A stretch of 64,000 nucleotides of DNA from Bedellia somnulentella (Eukaryota; Arthropoda; Insecta; Lepidoptera; Bedelliidae). A program made the position numbers and the translations under genes. The stretch covers positions 14,198,001 through 14,262,000 of the forward strand of contig OY755187.1 of NCBI GenBank assembly GCA_963576735.1. Reading direction: 5' to 3'. Of this stretch, positions 1 through 15,400 are shown piece after piece (the stretch's first letter is position 1; each line of letters begins with the position of its first letter). The notes beneath the pieces were generated by a model. That model made no database searches. It saw nothing but the letters and a program-made list of their open reading frames with translations, and had not been told where the DNA came from.

Positions 1-272
1 GTATGGCAGCAAAGGGCTTGAAGCAGTTATTAAGAATGGCGAGTTGTAAGCAAATAATTCATCTCAATCAATTTATTTTTGAATTGTGTAATTGCTTGCA
101 TATTTAAATATATTTTAATATATAATATATTACAAAGTGAGTTAATAATATACTTCTAACATAATGTAGGTTTTGCGCTTGGGTACAAAAATACCACATT
201 TTTAGTGTCCAAGCGTAAAGCCCACAAAATAAGCGAGATTGTTCGAAGTAAACGTAGTCTTGAGTTAGTTAC

Positions 273-409
273 CTTTAGCCCTATGGGCATATCGGAGAGT
301 GGTGACAGTTTCCTCGTAGTTGTAAGCAGCCGGTCCCACGGTAGCCACCATTATAGTCTTACTGTTACCCCCTAGCGAGTCTTGTAGGATGCGAGTTAAC
401 TTCGAATCC
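273..409 (-). CDS. Klp68D: Klp68D exon 6
   Basis: 137 nt, [20 protein letters not shown] to [17 protein letters not shown] with one base left over (phase 1). The acceptor is TTTCAG|GGATTC and the donor is AAAG|GTAACT. This is the C-terminal part of the motor core. Positions 1-272 are the next intron, AT-rich, with nothing recognised. Confidence 0.92.
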
Positions 410-3400
410 CTGAAATTGAAAATTCACAATATTTGTATTTAAGCTAAGCTAATTAAATTTATATACTGGAGTCTCAAGGATGTATTCAAGTCCAAGCTTC
501 CGACACATCTTAAAAAGAAAGCGATGGACACGATTGTTCTTCCCACCCTACTCTACGGGTGTCAAACTTGGACCCTTACTAAAAATATCGTTCAAAAACT
601 TAATGTGTTTCAGAGAGCAGCTGAACGGAGCATGCTAAACATCAAGCGAAAACACAGGGTACGAAACACATCACTCAGAAATATGACCAAGGTGACAGAC
701 GCCGTAGAGCTAGCATGCAGACTCAAGTGGAGATGGGCAGGTCACGTCACGAGAACAACTGACAACCGGTGGAGTGAGAGACTCCTTCACTGGTATCCCA
801 GAGAAGCGACGAGGCCACGCGGCAGACCACGGCGGCGCTGGGCGGACGACATCGTGCAGTTGGCTGGCGCTACGTGGACCCGCACAGCCAAGCAGAGAGA
901 CAAATGGAAGGGGTTGGAGGAGGCCTACGCCCAAAAATGGGTGTCTCACATAAATGAATAAATAAGAAAAAACTATAACACTAAAAATAAATTAAATGAA
1001 GTTAAATGTTAAATGATAAATATTTTAAACAAATGATGTAATGCTGTATATACTATATTTTTAAATAATTTTAATTTATATTAATTAGATTTGATGTTAA
1101 AATGAATTGTTATGTAATGTTATATTTTAAGTGCCTAATTAATAATAATTTATATTTTTATTTTTAAGTTGAAATGTAAAAATTTAAGTGAGAAATAAAT
1201 GGCTTTATTATATTATTATTATAATTAAATTTATATAGCATTGGACTTAGCCTAACTTTTATTAAAAATATTCTTATTTAGGATAAGCCTCGGACCTTTT
1301 TCAATAGGTTTTGCAAGAAGCTTTTGATTTTCATAAATTCTGTGTTAAACCAGTGGTCATTATTTTATGCGATCCCGTCCGGTCTAACTTAACATATGGG
1401 TCCACAAAAGATTAACTGTTGGCTAATATTTTAGGAAATCGTGCCCATTTTCTATTAAATATCTGCTTATTGTACCCATTGAAGCTTAGTGATTGTTGGC
1501 TAATGTGGACTCGAAGACCCATCACCAACCAACTCATATTTTAATTTTTTTCCCACACTCATCATCCAAAAGGGAAGATCACTCATCATTCAGTAGGTCT
1601 GCCGACCCTTTTTCCTTTATTTGGTAGAAAAACTCTTCAAAAAATCTAAAATCCACAGCACTGGCAACCTCTTTTCTCTTCTTAGGTAGGTACTTGTTTA
1701 ACCTTGATGCTGCCTACTTATTTATCTTTTACCTAATACACAACCTACTTACCTATAAGGCACATGCGGGCTATTCTCAGCTAGCGCCGAGATGACGTTC
1801 CCGAGACACGAGAGCGCCTGGTTGATGCGCGTCGCCTCGCGCAGCCGCTCTGCGGACGCGTGAGTCTTGCGTTGCCGCTCGCTGCCGGCCAGGTCCACTA
1901 GGTTTAGCTTGCCGACACTGCGAAATATATATATAAAAATATTTATTAACGATGAGTTACAACAAGGTGATTTAGGAATTATTAATAAATATTTTACTTT
2001 GAATTCATTATGAGGGATGCAAGAGGATCGTGCGTTGTGGCAATATTTTCTGCCTACCCTAATGGTAACAATAGTCATGAGCATAACTAAGTAATGAATT
2101 CCTGCATTTCGTTCTTGCTCTGAGGTTATTGCTGATGAGATTTTAATATAATATAATATAATCTATACTTATAATAAATCTGTAGAGAGGTCAATTCTGT
2201 ACATGAAATATATTTTCAAAATAACCATCAGGTGGTGATTAGGGATCGATACTGATGCCAAAAATGCAATCAGTAAAATTTTTGTCTGTCTGTCTGTCTG
2301 TCGGTTTGTATGTTCCTTATGGAAACAAAAACTACTCGACGGATTTTAACGAAACTTGGCACAATTATTCTTCATACACCTGCGCAGGTTTTTGTATACT
2401 TTCCAGCTGAGTAGTAAAGGGGAATTTTGGGAAATTTTGGGAAAACGGGAGAAGTTACTCCATTTTTTAAGTTTCCGTCGCGTGTGAAGCCTCAATGGTT
2501 AAACTAACATAGAAATCATGTGTGACGGAAATATTCTTCATAAAATTATCTAAAAAAAATCTTCAGCAGTTTATGTCTATCTTTTACTGTTGACTCACAA
2601 TAAGACGTGTAATTCCTGATAGCTTAGCAGTTCGGAACATTCTGATTGTATTTGTTTACTCTTACGTTTGTAAACCTCTCACTCATGCCTAATTTAAATA
2701 AGGTAACATTATTACCTATTCAATAAAAAAAGAATCATAGAAATCGGTAGAGAAACACCGAAATTATACATAAAATAAGCCATCGCGCCCGTGACCTAAA
2801 CCGAATCGTTACTAATTTACTTATAAATTACTAGATGGCGCCAGCAGTTGCATCCTACAACACGTAATGATTTATTTTTTAGATTGTTATAAATACTTCA
2901 TAACGTTTTATTCCAAAATTTGCTATTAAACGGAAAAACTGAACCGTTCATTAAAGCGCATTCAAAATCACCAAACTACACTGTTAAGGGAGTGCTATAA
3001 ATTTAATAAATTGAAAACATTGCGCTGAATTTCACAATGCTTGAGCAGTGGCTGAAGAAAGAAACCTCAGATATTTAAAAAAACAACGCTATCCGTGCGA
3101 AGCTGGGACGATCCACTAGTATAATAATAAATCATTTATTTCAGGCAACAAGGCCCATATAATATTAGTAAAACTTAGCCTATGTTAGTATTTTACAAAG
3201 TAGTAGGCAGAGACTTTGACTTCTCATACGCAGCAGCCCTGAAGCGCCGGAAGATTATTTCCTCAGGCCAAAAATTCTCTCCTAGCAGAATCTTCTCGTG
3301 GAGTGCGGGAACCCGGAGCCAATTTTGAGTGACGATTTTTGTGTGCTCTTTAAAGTGCATCAGCAGTTTTTATTTGTTTTCAGTAGAAACACATTAGGTA

Positions 3401-6400
3401 CATTATATGACTGCTAACACTACATCAAAGAGAATTTAATGAAAAGAACACCTTATTTTTGAATATTCATCTAATCATATAGTCAATCTCAAATTATCCA
3501 GGGCATAACAACCATCACCATTTAATGCGTAAGGCACCCATGCGTAAAGGTATCTGCATATCTGTATTAACATTACTATTGCAATGTTCTTTCAGAACAT
3601 AACCCAAGCGGTACATTATGTAACAGCGAATAATAGAAATAGTTATAAAAGTGTAAAATATGAAGTAATCCAGTGCGCACGCAGCTAGCTCAACACACGC
3701 TTGGTACTTATACAACTAATACCGAATTATTGTTTCCTAATTTAATGTTTTTTGACATGAATTCCTCATGTGGGGATTATTACTCATAAATAAAAGATGT
3801 TATTAAAGGAAAAAAAAATTTCGACACTGGCGGGGTTCGAACCCGCGACCTTCGGGTATACGCCCCCGTCGCTCTGCCAACTGAGCTACAGTGTCAGTTG
3901 GCATCCAGCGCGAAATTTCTCTATCCTTTGTTTCTTTTTTTTTTTTTACACGTTCAAGTAGTGTTATTGTTTCCTGTCAGGGCTGTACATTCCATACACA
4001 CATACATATCACTACTCTCGCCAATAGTTCCTATTGGGATAAGCAGAGACTAACAATCGCAATTTGCTGTGTGGTGTCGGCTTAGTATAGCACTACCCCA
4101 TTTCTTCCGGTGGGTGACGTAAGAGGCGACTAACGGTATTGGGGCTTTTAAGGGATTTTTGGCGATGCGGTTGGAGACCCATCACCAACAACCTTTATTT
4201 TACCATTTCTACCCTAATTAACTTTCCAAAAGTGACTGAGGAATTCCTAAGTCCTTGGCTCTGGCTACCCCTTCTAGGGACTTATAGCCGTGAGTATATT
4301 TATGTAACAATCGCGACTTTGTACGATCCTGTAAAACATCTCGAGCTTCATTTAGATTTAAAAACATACATTTTAAACTTTCACACTTTGGTCACCTGCC
4401 TTTTCGAGCACATTCTTTATTCGATCTAAATGTATCATCCGTGGTCGTCCTTTACTGACATTATCATCCACATTGGCTCTGTATCTCTTTCACCAATTTA
4501 CTTTTATTTTCCATGTGTCCAAATCATCTTAACATTCCTCTTTCTATATATTTTGAATTTCATCGGATCGGGTCAATCGGATACGAAAATTGGAGTAAAG
4601 GTCTCTTGTTAAACGTTGCCTTGTGAAATATGGAGACATAATAAAAGTTCAAGTTTAAAGTTGATTGCAAGTCGAATTAAATATCAAGGCGTTTTCAGAG
4701 TTCCGTAGTCGAATGAGGAACTCTTTTACTGTAGTCGATTATTTACCGAAACTATTCTGGTATCCCAACAAGAATAGCGCTGTTAACGGATTTGAGTATC
4801 TATTAATTTGGTTTAATTTAAATATGTGTTCACTGTCACTGTAACTTTACATAAAACTATTTTTGAAATTATTGTTCATATACGAAATGTTTGCAAGGGA
4901 GTTATTTTTATTGCAGTGTATATCTAGAACACAGCTTATACAATAGATATAATGGGCATAAGTAAATTCTGTTGTAGTGGTTACAAGATAGTTTTAATAC
5001 TTTTGTTATACAATCTGTTGTTCTACATAACCGAATGCTACCGACAGCCCTACTCTGTGTAGCTAGTACGAGCATTATTTTAGCTAGATATCGCGTGGTA
5101 CAAAGCACCCATCTCTTACGCACTTACATAGTATTATATACTGTCATCTCATTGTAGCCGTTATCGTGTCGATAAAATAGCGCTCGTACTAGGTCTTCCG
5201 TTTTGTTGAACTAACTCTTCACATATCATGTCGGTCACACGACGCACATAATCGACACGTCACGATATCCTGGGTATTCAGGACTGACTCATTGATGCCC
5301 CTTACATACATATATTCACGCCTAAAGTTCCATTGGCGTCGGTAAAAAAATATCGATCACCACTTTGTTTTATTCTAGCAAAACCTCTCGAGTTTTTATT
5401 TATATTCATATTATTTTTGATAAATGTCCCTAAACTAAAATCTTCTCATTCTTCACAATTGGGATGTCTGCTTTTTTGCATGTCTTTGATTCCCTTTATT
5501 CGGTATAAAACGCAAAAGTTTTACATAACTTTAAGTAGGCCAAGTTCAACGAAAATATAAAAACAGCTTGTTCAGTATCGCCTCAAAATAGCCCGCATTC
5601 ATAAAATCACTTTAAAGTAATTTAGTACGTGAACCATTTTCAGTTGAACAGTTTGTTCGCACCGGAAGTACTGCAATTCAGACATTTTCTAACAAACGAT
5701 GATTCACGCTGGGACCTTGTATTGGTTGTATGAAATGAACAAAAAACGCAAGGTTTCTCTACTTCCTATCGTCCTACACACAGCCGAGGAAACCGTGATA
5801 ATCACAAAAAACGCATTTAATAAGGCAGTGGCTTGTTATGTCATTACTATCTATACTAATATTTTATAGATGTAAAGTTTCTTACTCTGTTTCTTTATTC
5901 GTAAAGGCCACTCTTCCGAAATTATGAATATATACATATACTCACAGCTATAAATCCCTGAATCGGGTAGCCAGAGCTTCAGAATACAAAGTTTCTCAGC
6001 CACTTCTGGAAGGTATGTGAGAAAAAAACATTGTAAAATTAAGGTTCTTGGTGATTGGTCAAAATCACTTAAAAATCCCCAATACCTTAAGTCGCCTCTA
6101 ACAAACAACCACAGATAGTAATAGCTATACTAGGCCGATTACTACACATCTAAACGTCTACAAGAATAACTTGAAACTTTCCTGAAGTTCTTTGCTTTAC
6201 TTCGTCCGAGTCGTTTTACAAGTTCATTGTCAATCATGCATACATCAAAAGATTACAAAATAAAAAAAGATAAAACAACTTAATTCCTGCATTCACATAT
6301 ATAGGTGTGACATAGTCCATTGCGCCTACACATCACCGCAACGGGTAAACACTCCTAATAAGCTCGTATTTACATTAGAGGAACGGTGAGACGACATTGA

Positions 6401-9400
6401 CCTTCGAACAGCTGATACTCACGTGACTCATTATCACAATGGTATTCTTATTTAGGTATTGCACGTTTTACGTTTGCTTATATTTTTTATGTATTTCAAG
6501 GTTTAAAATACATCAAAGTTTGTAACTCGTTACAAATTTCATCAGAGGTACTGTTTTACTGAATATTACGTGATAATTTCCATTGACGCAAAAAAAAATG
6601 GCTAATAATAATAAACATTTCATATAATATCAAAGGTTTTGGAGTGGCGGCCACGCACCGGACGACGCAGTGAGGGACGCCTCATAAGTTGGATCTACGA
6701 TTTGGTCAAGATCACGGAAAGCCGATGGATGAGGTCAGCACAGGACCGGTCGTAGTAAAGATCTTCGGCGGGACCTATGTCTAGAAATGGACGTCTATAG
6801 GCCGATGATGACGATGAAAATAACTTTTCAAATTAAGATTTAGAATAATATCTTTTTAGACAAGGAATCTAGATCATTTAACATTTTCATCCATTAATAA
6901 CGGCTTTGGCTAGCTAACTTACGAAAACGTGCATTAATATCAAATAGAGAGTGTGCTTATAAAGGCAGGCGTCCAAAGCTTAAAAAAATAGCATGTATGA
7001 AAAAAAAACAGCTTACTAACACACCAAAAATTACAAATTCATAGTCCATTGATGATCTTGCACTAGGCGGAGCCTGTATCGCAAGGATCGGTAAAACAAA
7101 ACTACCAAAAAAGTTTACTTATTGATGGTTTACAAATATTATATTAGCAATAAAATTGTAAATTTTGATAAAGATTGATAAAGAAAGAATAAAAAATATA
7201 TAATAATAATATTTGATAAAACATGAATGAATTTAGAGTAGATGAAGCTTGAGAGGTTTACCAGAATCGTATAAAGTAGCGATCAATAGACTCTGCCTAT
7301 CCTAACCGAAACAGATAGGGTGAGCATATGGATGTAATTCATCCTGCGATTTCCCTCAGGTGAGCCTCCAGGAACAGAAGACGAGTGGTGAACCTAACGT
7401 TTTAGTAATTTATTTGTCGATACTATATTTTTTAGTAGTCACCTTTTATTAGCCGTTAAAATAATCGAAATAAAAGTTGCGTTAGTTTTCAAGACAACAG
7501 TAGAAACTTGTCGAGTAAATGTTTGAATTAAAGCTTGGTAAAGCAGCTACGAGCAGATTTAACACTTACTTGCACGCGACAAGACACCCTTAGACAGATA
7601 CACCAATAACTCACAAAATAAATAGGCATTTAATGTAAAACGCATTAGGGTTGTCACGATGCAATTTTATATGATAAGATGAAATACAAAACCGATGTAC
7701 AATAATGAAAAATATTGAAAATAATTATTGGACTTTTATCATGAGGAAATGGCGATATATAAATAATCTCGTAGTGACTTGGATACAAATTTAAAAATCT
7801 TAGCAAATACGAAATTTGATTTTTATCTGTAAGTAATAGTAGAGTAAAATGTAATAAAGTAATGTTATTGATATCAATTTCTTTTTTTATTTAATAATCC
7901 GTTCTACTAATATATAATAGTGGGCAACCCTAACAAGTCGCCCACGAGTCGCGCCTACCATCGCTCTATCGACTAAACATCGACACGATATACATCACTA
8001 ACTGAATATCTGTTATTTCAATAACCTCCTATCGTAGCTGTAATGTACTTTCCACTTTTCGAATACAGAACAATTTAATTCAAAATTAAAACTGAAATGT
8101 TAGGTGTATTTAATATTGATTATTTTAATATGATTTCTCGTTGTGGGAAATGCATTGATATCGCAGGGAACTATTTAGAAAAATGAATTAATTTTTAATT
8201 TTTATCACTTTTCTTCCATACCTATACCGAGAATACATGGAATATTGGATTGAGTAGTTTTATTAATATTATTTAAGAGTTCGCGATGTTTTCGGTTGCA
8301 CTGAAAATCGCGTGATATTTTGTAACCTGAGATGAGAGCATAGGCTTATCGCCGCCTCGTTATGGTAAAATTCTCATCGCTTGTGATGTGGATTACTCTA
8401 GAGGGCGAATCGGACTCGCGCACCAAGACTGAAAGACTGGCACCCGGCTCGCCCATCACAATGCTCAAATTTATATAATTTATATTTTTTTATTATAATC
8501 TTCAGATGAATTTTTCGCTTGAATGACACAGTTACACTCATCAAAATAGTATAGTGTTATTCTTTTCCAATTTTAAATGGCACAGAACAAAGGAAATTGC
8601 TTTTTAACCAACCATACTAAAATGTTATCTTAATCGAAAGAAATAAAACAAACTATAACAATAACAAACAGTACCAGGCGAACATGGCTTCCGTAGAAGT
8701 ATGTTTACTATAAATTATAATACACTCAGCGGTAATCTAAGATAAGCTTGGAAATCAAAATAACATGGGTCGAGTTTACTATATGGTTCCGTAGCGTGTT
8801 TTTATATTTAATACTATCGAACCGTCTCGGCTGTGTACGGATATATACATACATGTACTCACGGCAATAAATCCCAAAAAGAGGTAGTCAGAGCTTCTGA
8901 GCTAGAAACTCCTCAGCCACATTTGGAAGTTGTGGATGTCCTCACAAGGTGGTAGAAATAAAGTATCGTCGGTGATTGGTCACCAACCGCATTGCCTAAA
9001 AACCACTTAAAGACCTCTTACGACACCTGTAGGTAGAAAGGGGTAGTAACATTCTAAGCCGACACTACACGTCATAAAAGTAAAATTATTTCACCGTTGA
9101 ATAATAGCATTATAGTATAGCATCTTGTGAAAGCACTATCTTTGATGGAAACAAACAATTTATCGTAGTCAGTATATGCTATGCTAATATAATATATAAA
9201 ACTTACACTGCAGATCCCCAAAAAGTAAGACACCGCTTTCGATTATAACAAAAATAGGTAACAGATAAATTAAAAATACTACTACTCACATATTATCATA
9301 ATCCATTACATAATTTGTGATTACAGCCATATATATTTGTTTTAATAAAACTAACATAGTGGTTATAAAGATAATGTGCAGTCGTAAAATAGATCTTACA

Positions 9401-12400
9401 AATGGGTACCGACTCTAAAATATAACAAATAAAACTGCGAAATTATTGTATAGATACGGAACTAATTGAAACGCTATCATATCTCTTACGTGAGTATGGT
9501 AACCTTGTAGATATCTTTTGTATTGGCCGATATCTGTGCTATTGATAATTAAACAAATGTGCATGAAGTCTAACTAAACATGATATGTTTACACAACAAT
9601 TTGGACGCATATTTGAATATTTGTAGTGGTCACAGTCACAGATAATTAATAGAGATGATTGGTTTAGATAACTAGATTTTATGTAATGGTGTTAGTTTTG
9701 CTGTTTTTTTTTTAAAATTTTTTCTACAGTAAAGCACTATGCAGTCCAAAAAAGGAAGAAACTTTTTGCTTGGACAGTATACTCACGTGACAGGGGCAAG
9801 CCTATCACCGCTTTTCAGCTTGACATAAATTATTTTATTCTTAAAGTTACAGGAATCCTATTTATATAAGTGACAGAAATTACAAAAAAGCTTAAAAAGA
9901 ACTGGGCCTTGTTAATACCGTCTCGTGGGCATGAGCCCTTATAGTTAGTTTTATTTATTACTCTTATTTTCTACTTCATTCTGTACGCAAAACGAAAAGC
10001 AATTTACAGGATATGTTTATCTATCAACTTTCACGACTACATGAAGAATATATAAGGGTTTCTTTTGCAAGTTTAATACACTATTTAGTAAGAGAAGCCG
10101 GTACACTGCTGGACATAGCTCGTACAAACATAAATATGAACCCTTAAATCAATTAAACAACTACATAAAATCGTAATACTTTCCATGTCAGTAGGTCGAT
10201 GCGCATGCGCATCCAACTCGACAAGGCTGAAAACTTCGCCAAGTTTTTACTAAACCTTCACGGTAAATAAACAAAGTAAAAAAAAATGTTTTGCAACGAA
10301 TATCATTGATATAACTAATTATAGTTATATGAACTATAATAATTCATTCAACAAAACTTTGCCTAATTAAATAAATTCAACGTTCTATGCAGCTTTGTTA
10401 CCCTAGTCAAATGGTTCTTCATTAATTAACAAGAATTGTCATTTCTATTGCAATATTATTATATTTTATTTTACATCGAATATAATTGATATACCACGAA
10501 TTCGAGTTATTTGAACTAAAATCATTTATTCAACAAAAGTTTGCTTAATTTGAAGATTTCAACGCTTCTATGCAGCTTTGTTACCCTGGTCAAATGGCCC
10601 TGCATTAATTAACAAGCATTGATATTTCTAAATTATTTTATTAATCTATATGTTACTCCATATTTATTAATGAGCTAATTCAGCTGAACAGAAATAGTAA
10701 AGATGTAAATGTAAGTGCAGCTGGTAATAAGGCTTAATTAATCAAACCTAACTACTATCATCAGAATTTCATACTTGAACTTAACACAGCGATCAATTAT
10801 GTCATATTAAGGGTTATCTGTTCAAAAATACTTAAAGATCAACAGGTATTTACGAAAATAAGTGCCTATTTATATTGAAAATGAGTATAATGAGTTGGTC
10901 GAGACATTAATTACAAATCCTTCGAGAGTTTCGCAACTGATTTTCATAAATGTCTACATTTGGCAGCAGCAGGTTGTTCTGGCCTCGCGACGACCAGTTA
11001 CTTGAATTGTTTCACTTACAATCGCGTTTTGTGATTTACTACTGTAGAGCTTTGTTTCTCTGGTAATAAAGTTTGGCTTTCAGGTAATAGATACATAAAA
11101 GTATGCATACATACAAATAATACATTCTGGTAGTAATAATAGTGGTGGTGCTTACCACGATAGGAATAAATGGCATGACTATGAGTAATATGTATATTGT
11201 ATAAGTATGATTATGCTGTAAAGTGTTGGTTAGGAATAGCACTAACCAACCCAATTTTTTCGAAGTTATTGTATGTGATGGTTTTTCGATGTGGCTGGAG
11301 AGCTATCACCTTCCTTCATTCCTTTATTTTGCAATCTTTTCCCCAATCCACCTTCTAAGGTGGCTGAGGAATTTCCATTCCTAAAACTTTGGTGTGGCTT
11401 GCTCTTCCATGATAAAAAGCTATGAGCACAGGTAGATAGGTAAGGTAGAATCATAAGTAAATGCTCTCACAATAGTTCAAGACTTGGTATCTTGGAGTAT
11501 TGTCTTGTCTTAGACTTGGTGTCTTAGAGTAAATACATGTGTGGAAAGCCCTGTGTTTAGCCCTGACCGTCTCATGGATGAGATGAGAACTTTTTACTCA
11601 ACAACAACATCGAACCTACCGTATGGTGTTGGTCCCCTGGTGCGCCGTCTCCACAGTTACCAGGAACACAGCGTGGCTGCGCGACGAGTGCTCGTTCATG
11701 TCAGTTCTGCCAGCCGCGCGTAGTCTGTTGCCCGTGTGCATCACGCGGGTCATTTCCGCCGCGGACTTACAGACGATGGAAGTCATTTCGGGGATGTAGA
11801 AGCCGTTTAGCTCTTGCTGTAGGAGAGTAGGTTTATTAGTGGGTAATCTTGGTAGATGAGTTGGACTGTCTCTGTGTGAAAAGCATGGGTTCGGAAGCTA
11901 GGTCGGGTCCACAATGTGGATCGGCAAATGTATATGAAGGAATATATTTTGAAGAAACACACATAGTCATATCAAAGTGCATTCGTACAAAGCATACATA
12001 CAAATACTCACGGTTATAAATCTCAAAACGGGGTAGATAGAGCTAAGGAATTAGAAATTCCCCAGCCACTTTTGGAAAGTTGAGTGGGGAAAAGATGGTA
12101 AAATAAAGGTTGTTGGTGATGGGTCTCCAACCGCATCGCCCAAAAATCCCTTAAAAGCCCCAGTACCGTTAGTCGCCTCTTAAATACTGTACGTACCGGA
12201 AAAAATGGGGTAGTGCTATTCTAAGCCGACATTACACAGCTTACTCTCGTCCAAAGCAGTGATAGATTTATCAAATAAATGCCCACAAAAAAGGCATAGG
12301 TAGTCTGAACCTCAGGTGCAAAACCATGTAACGCGTTAAAGCCTACAAGTAATTGGTTTTTCTATTTACTCGCACTGTTGTTTTAAAATTGAATTACTCT

Positions 12401-15400
12401 GTCCTTTCCCGGGATCAGCATTAAAAGCAGTTAAGGGACTAAGGTATTCGAAGTTATTGTTGGGCTTGAAAGGGTTGGGAAATAATCATCATCTTCTCAA
12501 CATATAGACAAAAATATGACTTCCCTTTGGGTACATTTAAAGTCGTGAGGGTAGCAATGTCAATAAAATAGTAAACAGTTTAAGTCAAGTATTTACTTTA
12601 ATCGCCTTTGATATCGAGATTACCTTATAAGTGTAGATTACCTTATAATTATCAACATTTCACGATACATCAAGAATACTTGCTTGAAAATGCATTAGAA
12701 AAACGTGTCCATATACAGACACACTATGTTAGGCAATGTTTATCTCTAACACGTGTATGCGACCCTGGTACACTTGACTCAATACACAAACAAATAACTC
12801 AGCAAAATTCAGGTGTGCGTGTGATTGATTACATTTAGATAATATTAGAGATGGGCAGTGATTTAGTTTATTTAAGTTTAACTTAAGATTATAATCAGGG
12901 TAACGGTAAGAGTACTTCGTATAGGATTGTTAAATCAAACGCTCAGTTCCTATTCTAGCTAAAAGAAAGTAGTTGATTTGGGGCTATTACTACCGGTACT
13001 TACTTACTCGAGTTGCATTTATTTATAAGTTTCCTTCATTTATCAACTTTGTTGTAACAGTGACACAACATTATGCGTAACCCACATGACTACTAAAGTA
13101 TACACTAAGGCTGCGTCCCCAGTAGGCAAACTGATAGCCGCCGACAGAGTGAGCCGCAAATTTGCAGCGAACTGAAATTTGAGTTAGCTGCAGACTCAAA
13201 TCAATTTTCGTGCGTCGCAAGCAAACTGTAAGAGTTTAGCCGACCGACTGAATTATCACTTTACTTTTGTTGTAATCAGTTTGCAGCAAACGGAGTCACT
13301 ACGCCCGGCGAACAACCAATCGCCGCCGCCGACTGGAACCGGTTTTGGTGGGAGTCGGCCGCTCACTAAGGTAGTCGGCGCGCGTAACGCTGCAAACTGC
13401 GTACAGTGAGTGCAAAACTAGCAAACTGTGAACACTCCATTTGAAATATATGGAAGGGCGTACTAAACCGATACGCCGCTAACTTAGTCGGCGGCTAACA
13501 GTTTGCCTACTGGGGACGCAGCCTTAGTAATACGGCCGACCCCTATTAGGTGGGCATAATGCCAAGACTAAAGCTAGGGTATTTGGCAGAATTGGGATAT
13601 AACCTTTCTTTATACATAACCATCATTCTATATAGCACTTGTATGTATAGAACAGGGCGGCAATATGGGATACCTAGTGTTAGGAGTGCATTATTATTGC
13701 ATTTGTCACCACCGTTAAAAAATTAATAATAATTTGTTAACAATTATTTGCTAATTGCCAGCACAGAAAATAGAATTCAAAGTTTCAATATTCATTCATT
13801 TATCAAGTATTCAGATTTAGGTACTAATATATTCATGCATTCGAGAATAGTTAAATAATAATTATGTTATGTCGGTTTATTAAGTAACCAGTTAGGTTTA
13901 AAAAACTATCACGTGATTTTATTCTATCCTATTTGTAAAGCTACAGTTGCTTAAAGTACAACATGAGCAGCATGTAAAAAATATAACATAGAACTTCAAA
14001 GATTACACGGCGTATCGTTAACACCTGTAACAACTTGGCAATCAATAATGTCCTTAGCCAGCCTTCAAAAGACCGTAAATAGTACAATATTAGTTCCGAT
14101 CTAATATATGTATTGTGATGACTACGAAGTCCGCAGTTTTATTGATTCTGCTTACGTCATGGCGGATGAAGGTCAATGCTACTCTGAAGCCCACACACTT
14201 ATATTTATGTCATTTTATGTAATGTAATGGGTATGCTTATTACATTGAGATGAAAAACACGCGCAAGATGAGTTAGACAAATATGATTTGACCTGAATTC
14301 TGTCCTTAGGATTCAAATGCACAAATGAAGAAAAAAAAATAAAAGCTCGGAGGAACTAGTGTTTCTAACAAGAATATATGGTATGAATACTATGTCTATC
14401 TATCTTGTCCGACATGATAGTCCAGTGGGTAGAACACCCGCCCGAAAACAGAAGTCGGGCCTACACCAATTTGTCTTTTCTAAAGTCATATGTGTGGTTA
14501 ATTTATCATGGTTGTTAACGGTGAGGGAAAACATCGTGAGGAAACCCACACGGCTGAGTTTTACTTAGTCATGTGACAGTGTATTCGTACAAAACGGCGA
14601 TAGGCTTGCCCCCTATCACGTGAGTACACTGTCTAAGCAAAACGTGGGTACCTACTCTGAACACTAGATGGCGCTGCCATGCGAGTTTATTTATTTATTT
14701 ATTATTATTAGGACCTTCAACAAGAAATACATAATTCATTTATAGTTTTTTACATTGGTATTACGGTAGACAGTATGCATTCTTAATTATAGAAGGCCAC
14801 AGCATTCTCTGGAAAACATGTACAAAAATTCATTATTCCCTAATTCCCTATTATTAACATAACTTACAACATTAAATCCTTAACCTAACTTAAACCTAGA
14901 CTTAAACTAAAACTATGCGGAACCTGAGTAAACAACCGTTACAACACCTATAAAATACATTTAATGTTGACTACAAAAGAGACCACTTTATAATACAATA
15001 AATCAAATTGTTAATTAACCTGCGCGGGTATCCTAACCATAACTAACATTATTACTGATAAAGAAATATAAACTTAAATTAAAAGAGATTCAGAGAGTAC
15101 ATTATTACTGAAGATTTACACTTTTCAAACAACAACGCTTAATGTTAACCGTGTCATCGCCACAAATATCGATTTCATCTCTTAGCTGATTCAAGGCTCT
15201 CGTCGCTCTGTTTAATGGAGAGTTGAAACCAAGATTAGTCCTAGCCAATGTTTGTTTAAAGGGCACAATTGCATGCCTCTGACGCCTGCACGGGGCATTG
15301 AAATTAATTTGACCTAACAATTGGGGACAGTCAATATTGTTGCGAATAATGTTGACAACAAACATATTGCTCAGCATTTCACGGCGATCGTGAAGGGACG

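Noticed and set aside
1749..2084. 111-residue frame as one exon
   Set aside because: Only 1753-1917 is kinesin; upstream residues are intron sequence before the TTCGCAG acceptor.
5333..5560. 75-residue frame [10 protein letters not shown]...
   Set aside because: Antisense read of a degenerate RTE-like LINE fragment.
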